NCBI RefSeq assembly: GCF_000524195.1
Contig: NW_020170382.1
Span: 3,026,771 to 3,090,770 of the forward strand
DNA: 64,000 bases
From: Echinococcus granulosus
Lineage: Eukaryota; Platyhelminthes; Cestoda; Cyclophyllidea; Taeniidae
Direction: 5' to 3'
Shown: one piece after another, positions 1-11,500 of the stretch
Numbering within the stretch: the first letter of the stretch is position 1
How the letters are laid out: every line of letters begins with the position of its first letter
Translations under genes and position numbers: made by a program
The notes under the pieces: generated by a model
The model's input: the letters and a program-made list of their open reading frames with translations, nothing else
Told to the model about the DNA's origin: nothing
The model's database searches: none

Positions 1-536
1 AGCTTAAAATTACGAATCGGAATTAGTTTAATTTTCAACGAAGACGCGTCCTTAGAATCGTATCTAAAACAAATTATACCACATTTATCATCTAGGATGA
101 TAAATGGCAAATTTTCTAAACTCGACATTTCACAACCATTTTTGTTAATAGTCTGTTTCCGTTTGTCAAAGTGGCTATTCTGCGTACTTTTGTCTTGTAA
201 TGCTAATTATGCATTTCAATCTATCATGATTTCCTTCCGTGTGGCTAGAATGTAATTTACGCGGCAGGTACGAATGAAATGAACAGCTGCGGATACCTTT
301 TCAACAAAATTTATCGAGTCTCAAATGTATTTCACAAAGGCTGCGTTAAGAGTTAATCTCAAAGATTGGATGAAATTCCGAATTCCAACTTTGTCTATGG
401 AAGAAAAGTTCTCCTTATATTCAATGTATCCTTATTCACAAGAAAGTCAAACGAACTAGCTCTTTGATGGTAGTAACGATAAAAATAGACGATTCAGACA
501 CACCACAGAAAAGACGAGGAAAAGGCTGCAGCTTAC
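1..536. other. Left-edge non-coding sequence, presumably intron of the zinc-finger gene
   Basis: The sequence is AT-rich with stops in all frames over most of its length. The zinc-finger exon at 779-537 (minus) ends in a good GT donor in the middle of a new finger, so this stretch should be intron. The next exon should lie to the left of the window. I see no finger-like cysteine/histidine spacing here. Confidence 0.5.
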
Positions 537-3500
537 CTCACAAGCAAAGTTCTTCAGATGGAAATGACGGGACATGTGCTGGCGAAAGTTGGCCCGATCA
601 AGGGCGTGGAAGCTACAGAACTCGCACCTGAAGGCTGTCTCACCATTGTGCGCAAACGCAACGTGCCGCTCTAAAGCGTGTTTCCGTGTATACACTAGAC
701 CACACTCCGCGCACTCGAAAGGGCGACCCAACGCGCTCTCCGGCACCGGCGCCAGTTTAAAGCGTTTCGACCGACTCAGCTGCGAGAAAAATATGGGCTA
801 GTTTAAACCTCCACCTTATTTGCATAACAAGTAAAGGAAATCTGAATTAAAACGCTACGCCCTTAAATAATGCCGACCCCATTAGTCAACAGGACAGAGG
901 ATTCACTATTTACGTCATTAAAAATTAAATTTGTTGCAATTTAAAATAAATTAAGCACGACCTAATATTCCCTCACGATAAGGTGCTCTGTGCTACCAAT
1001 CTCTCAACTCCGACAACCTATGCTTTTATAATAAAGCTACTTCCAAACGCGTACACATTACGATTTCTTCAAGGCACTACACTGCGTGAAGATGTCATAG
1101 CAGGAAGGCATCTATTTTAGATAGCTGGACCTTCGAAGGATTATTAAGCTCAACGAAATAGTACAAACCAGTGATGAGGCAAAAGAAGAAGGTTTAAAAA
1201 CGTAGGACCAAATATTTGTGGGACAATATTGAGTTATGAGTGTTATCAGAAGACCTGATGCCCACCCAAGGTGTAAAAAAGATCGGAAAGCCGATGAAAC
1301 AGCACTAAATTGGAAAAAAGTGAAAAGATGGAATGAATGTGGGAAATGATTGTACGACCTTCCGTGTTCCAAGAGCGATTTCAATACGTTCAACCACAGA
1401 AAAGAACGATCAATGGAAACACCGAGGATGCCACTTAAACAAAGAGGGGAGGGGTTATGTAACAGAATGAAAAGTCTTCTATAATTTGACCTGCACACCA
1501 TTGATATGGAACCTTTTTCACTTCATTTACGCAATCGACCCTCCACCACCTTTACCAGCCATAATAGAAATGCTACCAGAACAGCAAACCTTAATGTCTT
1601 CAAGAATAATCCGGATTCCACGCGATCACAAACTCATCCACGCTATCCGAACTCAAATTCAAATGTTCAGTTACCTTACCGAGAATCAATTTGACGGTAA
1701 TGCCAGCAGGCATTGTGCATAACCCGACAATTGGATAGGACGTTGCATCCCAGCCAAACTTTCAGAACAGCGCCAACAGGTTTACGATCAAAATTACATT
1801 GCAACATTAGTACTTTTCATTCAACCAGGAACACTGACAAAATGAGCCGAAATTTTTCTTTCAAAAACGTAAAAGCATTTAGAAAGCTGCGAATTTTGCG
1901 AATATATGCAAGTTTACCTAGACTTGCTTGTTTCATTTCATTCAGTTGTCAATTTTTTAGTTATCTTTTACTAATTAGGAACATTATTTGCTCTTTTATG
2001 GCACAATCACTAAGATATAGAATATGCATAAGAGGATGAGACGATAAACAATTTTGTTTTCTTTCAGTGTTGCAACATTTCCAAAGAGCTAGCCTTATCA
2101 AAAGAAGAAACCCAACCTTTTGATGAATATTTTATTTTGGTGCAAACCACTTTCAAAATGAAATTGCTCCCTGTTCAAATGCAAGTTCCGGTAAAGAACA
2201 AAATTTCGAACTTTTCATCACCAAAGACAACTGACCGCAGTCAAAATGTAACAGAATACAAAACGCAACTTTCTCTTTACAATACATGGGAAGTTTTGCT
2301 ATTAGTTTTAAATAATTGCTTTAAGGATCAAATTGGCAATACACTGCGACAAAAGAGGAGTAATGTAATGGGGAGTTCCGTCTTTAGGGAATCCCAAGGG
2401 CCAACAGCAGTGGAACACGTTTTACGAATATATCAAGCGTTGAAGTAAAGGGCCAGCTATTCAATGAGATACTTTATTCCATTTTGAAACACTAAACGTG
2501 TTTTCTCTCGGTTAAAATAGGGTGAACGCAAAAAGGAATTGATTCAATCATTCATCAGCGTAAATGATGCCATTTTGCTTGCCTGATTGACATAAAACGT
2601 TTGCAAAGTCTCTTAGAAGCTTAATAATAACCCGAATTGATATAACTCGATGCATTCACCGAATAACCCTCATACACTGTAGTGGTCATCAACAAATCTG
2701 CATGAAATGTCCTTTTTGGATGGTCTTTTGCGCATTTTGCAGTTACGCTATTCGGTGGAAAGGATCGTTCCGTGCTGCGAAAGCAAGAAATTTGCACCTG
2801 CATAGAATGATTCAAACGAAAGTGATCCGGTAGGTCTTTAAAGGTTTAAGCAAATCTCGGATTTCCCTCATCTTGATTAATCATTTTTGACACCAGCCGT
2901 CTTGTAGCCACGGGAAGCATTGATAAGGTCAAACCACAATAAATTATCATGTGGTAATTATCAATGAGAATAACTTCAGTATTCAGCAGTCTCCAGTATT
3001 CCGCTCTGTAGAAAATCACTGGAATTTATAAACAATTTATTTAAAAGGAAATGAGATTCAAAAAGCTATTTTTCTTAAAATCACCGACTCAGATTTTCAA
3101 ATAGCGAAGTGAGTTTAAGACGTTCTATTCAACCTGTCTCGGAAACTAATTTCATCACTAAAACTATTCTAAAAGTTGACAATTCCATGAGCTGTTCCAA
3201 GTTTTTTTCTTATTGTACATTACTGTGTGGGTTTATCACTAATTTTTTCCACGAATCATACGAAATGTTAATTACAACCACCTTTTATTTCTTCTAACAA
3301 AGTAAATGACTTCTTAGCATGTTTTCAGCACCATTAGATGTCATTCAAAGACAAACGATGAGCACAAGTGAGCACAAAAGCAGTGTCTTGTTTGAGAATA
3401 TTTGCGGAGTTGGTTAACGAAACATCGTGGGGTTGTTTGCTTATAGCGACAGAATTAGCTAGAGAAAACAACGTTGTTCGCGATGGACGAGTCAGAGTTT

Positions 3501-6500
3501 TATAGAGCAAATAAAGTTTGAGAAAAAAAGGCTACCGGAAACCTTTGCAATGAGATTCTGAAATGAGGATAAAAAAATAAGAGTCGAGAACTGTTATTGA
3601 ATTTACTACACTCAACAATGAACTCACGACACACAGTGAAAAACTAAAAGTAGGATTGTTAGCAAAATGCCTTTGTTGTCAAATCCAAATTAAGTGGGCC
3701 AGAATATTCTCACATTACAATTATGCATAGGGAAATATACAAATCGAGTTTGGTGCATTGGCTACCAAATGCACTAGACCATGACAATCGCCAATCGGAA
3801 ATTGAGATAGTGAACGTACTCTGCGATCATGTACAATAGAGGTCTTCTCATGTCGAAGGAGGCGATCACGTGTCCGAAAGAAGAGTTTACAGACACGGCA
3901 GGAGAAGACACGGGTGGTGGAAATGGTGGGGGCGGGTGCCATCATAACTTGAACGGAGGGCGTACCGCGTTCCTCTGCAGCAATTGGCGCTGACTGTAAG
4001 AAAATGATTGAGTAGCGATGAAGCAATCGAGTTTCACATGCATAACATTTGAGAACACAGCCTCAGACATCCTAATTTAGCCCTCATTGCTATTTGTGAC
4101 AATTGCGAAGTGTACAAATAGCACTATTTCGAACATACATCTTTTAATTCAAAGCTCACATTTTGTACACATTTTGATCTCAAAAATATCAATTACATAT
4201 ACAATTATCCAGGTGGTACAAATCTCGTTAGCATATGTCCTATCATCTATGAGCTTTCCATGATAGTTACTTGTATGAAATGCGACATATCTCAGTTAGT
4301 TTCCGTATATTAAATTGTCATTAATTATTACGAAGATGTTCTTTGCAGAAACCGTCTCAAAATATGCGTCAGCAGCAGCAAAAATTGCCTTGAGCCTTTA
4401 AGATATAATTATCTAAACTAATGACAGCTCCTGGGCTTTGGTGGGTGTCAGTACTACCATCAACTTATTGAATGACATAGACCTAAATGGTCATAAGATT
4501 TTTATTCCATCGCGACATCGTTTGTGATTGCATGTAACCCGAGTGACAGGTCAAATCGTAAAATTTTATGATGAATTTCAAATGCCTTAGCAACCACCTG
4601 GATCCTCTAACAGTCAGACGTTCTTGTGCCACTAAGTGAAATCCGATTGTACGCTTTTCAAATAAATCCGCTAATATACCGCACACTAGTTTTCATAATT
4701 CACAATACAATGAAGTAACTGACTTCTACACAAATGCGGATCTTAACTACCTATGTCCCAAATCTCGTGCTATTCCATTTGGCAAAATTGTCCCTTATTA
4801 TGCTGTGGAAGAAAAAATTAAGCGAAATTCCTTCTCTATGAGACACATACGATTCCGCACGGATCATAATGAAAGCTGCACTGTGGGAGGACAAACAACT
4901 TTCAAATCCAATCAAATTCAAGTCAATAGAGGTGAGGGAGTTCAAAAAACATTGCGCCACCATAGCAACTAAGAGATAAGGGAACGATTTCATGCATTAA
5001 CCAGTCGTACCTTGCAGTCCTCAAAACAACCAGTTTTTTATCACCGTGATTGTGCACTGCTTTTGAGGATCAAAGAAAACTTATAGCAGAAGCATTAAAG
5101 GCCTTGCCTACCAGAAATGATGGGAGGATGAAGTGGGAACTTTGTGAAAAACGATAGTCAAATGGAAGTCATCGTAAATAAAATGGATTTTGGGGGCGAT
5201 AATAACCATATATTAAGCCTCTAAGGTTAAATATAGAACAGTTTTGAAAATAACGCTGTGGTTACAAGGTGTACCACTGGAAAATGGCCTTATCAAATCT
5301 AAATTCAAAGTACAAATACGACTCATAACGAACTTCACCGCCACTTGGGAAAGCGATTGGACTTAGGAGAGTATGAATGCAATCGGACGATTAAAATTTA
5401 ACAATAAATGTTTAGAACCAGCACTGATAGAAAAGGCGTAGCACTAACAACAAAAGCCATAAAGAATTCAATTACCTCCCCAACAGGGTCTGGGGAACTG
5501 TGATTCCCATCTTTCTGGAAGGTGGCCAATTTTTCCAATTTCGATTTTTTAGCCCTTCGACGAGGTTTGCTCGCAAGCAGAGCACTAGCTGGAGCCTATT
5601 AAAGCGAAACACAACGGTTATCGTAAATGAAGAAAATGGCTAATTTTTACTAAACTTGAAAAGCACTTAGTAACCAATAGTGCCTACTTATTTTTTAAAG
5701 TAGAATAATAAGAAGACGTCTACTGATGCGCTGTCGTTGATAGAGGTAGCACCCACGAATACCTAAAAAGCTAAAGGAAGCATACCTGAAAACTCTTATT
5801 TTGAGGGCGCTGAATATCACAAATCGGGGCCCTTGAACCAGATTCCGCGTGCTCTTCGTACTTATGCCTAAAGAGGAGAAACTAATATCAGGCAGCAAGC
5901 ATGCAGATTCCACTTCATACATTGCGTTTTACAAATAATAACCCTTTCACGAAAAAACACTTCAGTGCATAAACGACTTCGATGAATTAAAGTAACTGTG
6001 TTTCATCAGAGCCTTCCATTAATTCTTACTCTTATTAACTTCAAGTGATGTTAGGAATTCAAATAACAATGCGAGATGCAATGTTTCACGCTAAGAAGGT
6101 TTCGAAGCGAATTTTAGAAAGCCTAGATACCAGGCAACAATAACTCTGCATCAGTGAATGTACTTCTAGTTGGATTATGGCTCATCAATGACCAAAGAGG
6201 TCAAAATACGGCAAATCCCTTTGCTACAACGAAAAAGCAATCAACGCTTGTGAGGTGAAGAGACTGCTTTTGAATGGTTGGACGAGGGCAGATTAACTTC
6301 GCCACTCGAATTTTCGTAAGTCGCTTTCATTGTTAATTAAATTGCTTTCATTCATTTGACTAGGAAGCAACCCACTCAGACGTATGAATTGTTTCATTGA
6401 AGTCAAGTCATACTACTTTCAAAACTATAAATTCGATTGGATTTAATACGCTCCGTACCACTTCTATGAATAGCCGATTCCAATTACATGCTTTCATGAG

Positions 6501-7586
6501 TTCCCATTCATATTTCGAAGTCCTATACTTTCACTGTACCATACTCTGCCGAAAGAATCTACCTCAGTTCCTTAAGTTTATGCCGTCGAGGTCTTTCAAT
6601 GCGTTCCATTGCAAAACATTTGCTGTCTTCGAAAATGGTGACTATTTAGCTGCATCACAATGACCATGATTTAGATATTTGCTACATGTACATTAAGCTT
6701 CCATTTCAGACTCCCCAAAGATGCTTGCAACGCATCACAGACGCTGGCAACTAGTGTTTTAATGCAGTTTATTCTGGATGTTTCAGAAACAACATACACA
6801 AATAACGACTTAAAGCATGGAAAACTAGGTTATATTAAAATAGAAATACCTAACCTACCTTTCGTACTGCTCAAAATTCGAGTAAACTACATCTGAGGTG
6901 AGACAAAGCCCACAACGCCGTTCAAGATAGACACCTTCGCGGGGGAAGCCGAAGTCGTTGAGGATAGGCGAATCCTCAATGGAGGAATAGACAGCGGCAC
7001 AGGGAAGGTTTGTGCGTCCCCAGCGAAAACATTCGTGTGCCAGAAGGAGAGCGTGGTTCCGGAACATACCATGGCAGCGCCGGCACACCGAAGTTACTGA
7101 TGACTGATTGTGACCAGTGTGGAGATGGTGAGAGAACTTCTGCCAGCTAGTAGCCTTCAGATCGCACACGGGACAGGCAAGTGTCAATTGCGGTTTACCC
7201 GGTACCGCGCTTGTGACGGAGGTGACAGTGCCGATGGTGTCTAGACGTCTCCTAGCTGAAGGGCTGATTTTTCTCTGGAACGTTACTGCAGGTGTCTTGG
7301 ACTGTGGTGGTATCTTCGCCTGAATAAGGAACGTAATAGGTGTAAAATATTAAAGTCTACCTGAGGAGGACCGATGGGAGCTGGGTTATGGTCCGATAAA
7401 TTGGGAATTATGTCAAGTTGTTTGCCAGAACATATTGCCTCCGTCTGGTCGACGGAACGTTTTATTTTATCAAGAAGCAACTGACGTTCGGTTGCAGGTA
7501 AGATTGCAACCTTGTTCATGATTGATTCGATCTACAAACGCAATGATTACTTCAAAAATATTGACCTGTTGATGAATGTCTTCCAT
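537..7586 (-). CDS. C2H2 zinc-finger protein, 3' part beyond window
   Basis: This is a multi-exon gene for a probable DNA-binding nuclear protein. Exons seen, in transcript order: 7586-7566 (ATG, reads MEDIHQQ), 7531-7361, 7319-6859, 5595-5476, 3993-3820 and 779-537. The first two introns are 34 and 41 nt. The first three exons join in frame with phases 0, 0, 2. The third carries CPVCDLKATSWQKFSHHL..H and CRRCHGMFRNHALLLAHEC. The 5595-5476 exon is Lys/Arg-rich (SKPRRRAKKSKLEK), perhaps a nuclear localisation signal. Exon 3993-3820 holds CRVCKLFFRTRDRLLRHE..H. Exon 779-537 holds two standard fingers (CAECGLVYTRKHALERH and CEFCSFHALDRANFRQH) and starts a third (FACE) that is cut by a donor. The junctions from 6859 to 5595 and from 5476 to 3993 are not resolved. 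A 24-nt micro-exon near 5825-5800 is possible. No orthologue is assigned: the fingers are real, but the family is not identifiable by eye. The ATG lies 35 nt downstream of a strong acceptor-like tract. Confidence 0.8.
2067..2448 (+). CDS. Uncertain open frame antisense to the zinc-finger gene
   Basis: An open frame of about 127 codons begins exactly after a pyrimidine-rich acceptor (ttttctttcag) and runs to TAA at 2446-2448. Composition is AT-rich, like the flanking introns, and no domain is recognised. It could be a terminal exon of an antisense gene or chance. It lies in the 3.0-kb gap between zinc-finger exons 3993-3820 and 779-537. Confidence 0.2.
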
Positions 7587-8557
7587 TTCATAGTAGGACC
7601 AGAAACATTGAAATTAGTGGGCTAGAAGGAAAAAGTTTGTGTTAAATAGCAGTCAGATTTCTCAGAATCGCCTATACTGCGGACTTTGCACTAGTATCCT
7701 GCAAAACTCGGATCATGTGTGCAAATCTACGACGCTCAATGTATATGTGGACCAGTGTAGCAGAACTGTAGGCTGCCTACACCAGTAAGATTAGTACGAT
7801 ATATCAAAACTCATTTAGATTGCTCACTGATTTTTAGAAAAAAAAGGATAAAACCAACCTTAATTCATTGCAAGCTTTTGTCATTAGATTTTTTTGCTTT
7901 ACCCTCTAAGGTCAAACTTTGGATAATTGTAAGCATATGTAAAAAAAAGCAGGGAGGAAATATTTTCGTAGTATTCCTAAACAGTTTTAAGGCACTTAGT
8001 ATGGAAGTTACGCAATTTACTTACCCAAAATGGCATACATTACTGCAGCAAAATAATCCTAGTAGAAGTAGCAAAGAAGGCAAAGGCAAGATCTTGATCC
8101 ACAAAATTCGCGTTCCGCAGAATAACATGTGTCACATTGTTAAATGTTTGTCTTGCTTTAAAGAACTGTCAAGTAGCTGAGGAGTATGCGTGGATACGTG
8201 CTCTGTCCGCCCTTCGATATGTGCCAAGTTTGTCTTAGATTCGGCTGATTTTATATGACTCTGTGCACAATGCACGTTTATTTAATTTTTCTAAAAAAGA
8301 CATTTAAAGTTGGTGGTTTTAATGCAACTTTCCTGTTAGCAAGTTTTAGGCAAATAAACTTTAGGCTTAAGCCAAATTTTGAATAAACTTGGGTTTTTGA
8401 ATAACATTACCAGGCAGTAGATGTTGGGCAACGTGGTTAGAAAGCACAGTCACCGACCGAAAGAGCTGTCTGGCCTTCACAGATCCAGTAAAAGCCGAGA
8501 ATTCTGAAAAATTTATGACCTGAGTGCACAGTCGTCGGATTTGTTCTCATTTAGGCT
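7587..8557. promoter_or_regulatory. Shared head-to-head intergenic region between the zinc-finger gene and MIOS
   Basis: About 970 bp separate the minus-strand ATG at 7586 from the plus-strand ATG at 8558, so both promoters should lie here. Each ATG has an acceptor-like tract just upstream. On the minus strand it is ..ctttttccttctag, ending at 7622. On the plus strand it is ttgttctcatttag, ending at 8554. These could be 5'-UTR introns or trans-splicing acceptors. No convincing TATA element or other motif was identified. Confidence 0.45.
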
Positions 8558-11500
8558 ATGACGGGTCTTACTGATATCGTCTGGTCTCCTAACCATGAAG
8601 ATCGTTTCTGTGTTATTTTTCAAAATATTATCTTTTTGCTAAGAATCACCGATTTTGATGGATCTCTTTCAGAATCTGGACGAAAATGTGAGCATTTTAG
8701 TTCATTTGATATTTTAATAACAGTTAAGGTTATCGGCGACAGATATAAGTTTAAGTTGACTCTTTTAAATACAAACACTGGGCACAGCAGCATTAAGGTA
8801 AATGTTGGCCAGTTCTCCGCTGACACTTAGGCTTTTGCTTGGAGGCCAAGTTTAGACATAAAAATCGAGGGTCCAATAATCCCATCCTATCTCGTAGCAG
8901 TTGGCCTTTCTTCAGGAAGTGTCAAGCTTACAAGGTATTGTTAATTTCTTTATTTGCCACCCTTAGCCTTCAACGTGTTGATCCGCGCCAGGATCACTTC
9001 TGCCTAAACAATAAGGAATTGAGTAAGCGCCAGCTTAGTACGAGCTCTCCTAGTTTCTCACGCAAGTCGATTTAGCGCATTTTTACACTGGAACCCATGG
9101 AGGACAAGTCTTGTTCGTCTCGTTTCATAATTGTCTTGTTGACACACTTGTTTTATGTGCGGTGTTGAACGCTTTCAATTTCAGTTGGCCCAGGGTTTGG
9201 ACCGTGGAAAGCACAATCGTGCTTCGTCCGTTCTGGTATGGGATGTCATTCGAGAAACGGGGGCTAAGCAACAGTTTGCTACAAACGCTAACTCTGAATT
9301 CTCCAGTGGACTCCCAGCTGATTCTCTCTACAACATGGACAAATTCGCCGGTGACACCTATGTCAAAGACAGGCGAATGCATTCGTTTTGTGATCGTCCA
9401 CTCTGTGATGCTTGTATGCTTACTTCTTATGCCACAACCTCGTATTTATTTCAGCTCTGCTTCGCCTTCTTCTCTTGCTTTGGATGTTCCTCTTCCTAAT
9501 TTTAGGCCAAAATGAAAGTGTGGTTTCGTTTGCATGGGTCTCGAAGAACTCCTTTGTTGTTGGTCTTGCTAGTCGTCACATAAAACTCTATGATATTTCC
9601 GGTAAGTTATGTTCAAAACTACTTTTAAACCAGTGTGTTCTTGCTGTTCATTGTTCCTGTTTTTTTTACTGGTTGCTATTTAGCGTTGTGCAATTCATTT
9701 GCGACTTCTGACCTCTTCTCTCCATCCAGTTTTGCGCCCAATGCCCTGTTTCCTGCAGTCAAGTATGTATAAGGATTATGGATAAAAATCTGTGGGCTTT
9801 TGGATTTTCAGACACTGCAAAGACCATCCAAATGACTCAGACGCGACTTGTCAATGGGCTAACTTCAGATCCTCTCTTGCCAACCAGATTTGCCTCTTTC
9901 TGTCAGGTAAATCAAGGGCCACTTTTTGCAAATTCAGTTCTGGTTATTTGGAATAGTTTTTTTGCGCGGCCGATTGATTGCATTTTCTTATTATTAGCAC
10001 ATGTACCTGCCTCAAGGGGTCGTTTTTTTTAAAAACTGTGTTGCGTTTCATTTTTTTCACGCATATAGAATTATTCTCCTGTATTTTGTCGAAATTAGTT
10101 GAAATATTATGAAATAAAACAGTTCTGTTTATTTGCATTTTATCGCATATTATCAAATCGAATTCAAAAAACAATACAGGGATCAGAGGCCATAGAATGC
10201 TTCACGAAGTACTAAATTCCGAAATTTTTTATTTTGGCAATTGTTACCTGCATGGTACTTTCGTTTTAAGCATTGCAACTTTCTTTGCCAATCTCGTCAA
10301 CCACACGCTTTTTTAACACTTTGGCCAGAACCAAATCGGTCTTTGGACTTCAGAAAACCTTGAAAAACCGGTAACCATTCTCTACTTTGTTGTTTTATGC
10401 ATGATTCACCCCTCTCCACTACCTGTCCCATTGACGCCGTCTTTCGTCTTTGTAGATTTATATTTTCTCGGAACGAAAGGAGGTTGTCTGTATGAAATGG
10501 AGTCCATTGAGGTGGGTGTTGGTATGTTGAGTGATGACTACTATTGCTTTTTGCAATGCCAATCGCTTTTTGCCAGGTTTGAGGCAAATTGGTCAGTGTC
10601 ATGATTTTTCAATGTCGCATGTGACTGATTAGAGGTGATAGCTGTAGCGATTGCCGATCGTTCATGGAAAGCAGTGCCAATTTTCTGTTTAATCTAATAC
10701 TTCGCGAAAATACTGTTCGTACTTTGAGGCAGCAACATTCCGTTTATTTTTTTGTACATATTCTGCTTGTACCACAGGTTCTAATGAAGAGTGGTTTACC
10801 AAATTTAGAAAAGGCGATTAAACTTGCGATGTCTAGTTGGTAACAAATACTTGGTGTTCATCATTGCTAACTGGATGTTATTACGACCGTCATTTTGCGA
10901 ATCTTTACAAACTTTGGTAATTTTATCAGACTACAATGCCCATGTTTATGGATGTCCACTCGGTAGCGACAGCTTTACCCTGCCACACTTGAGTGGCTGT
11001 AAGTAAACGGCGCTCTTCTTTCTCTTGCATTCTAATGAGCGCGTAACAAGTTAGCTTTATGCCAATTTCAGAGTGTAAATATTCCGCATCTCTCAACCTC
11101 GTGTAACTGTAAATTACCCTCAATTCCACTCCATGTGTTTGCCGTACGCAATTAGTTTCGTTATATTGAACATATCACGCTCTGTCCGTAAATGCCCCCC
11201 ATAGTTCTGTTCCGTAAAATTTTAATAGGAAAGCATCTTTTTACAATAAACCGGATGCATTTGAAACTGTCTTTGTTTTTTTTTTTTTTTTTTGATTTCT
11301 GAATTTTGCACTTTTGGACATGACGACTCTGAGCTTGAAAGATTCCCCAACTTTAAATTTCTAGTAACGGTGAGATTTACTCAGTTCTGTTCTAACTCAT
11401 CCTTTTTACGTTTACGATTAGTCTTGAAATAGTTTACATTGATGCAATCAGATTATCTTGTTTAGACAACAAATTCTGTCGGTAAGGTTTCCCAAATTTC

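Noticed and set aside
537..7586. Assignment of the zinc-finger gene to REST, CTCF or another named factor
   Set aside because: Only scattered fingers are visible and their order and linkers do not identify a family by eye.
8828..9075. In-frame stops (TAG at 8828 and 9073) suggesting a broken MIOS gene
   Set aside because: The first stop is the end of a 33-nt intron. The second disappears when the intron 8935-9033 is removed, and the frame then runs into the conserved FLHWNP stretch with correct phase.
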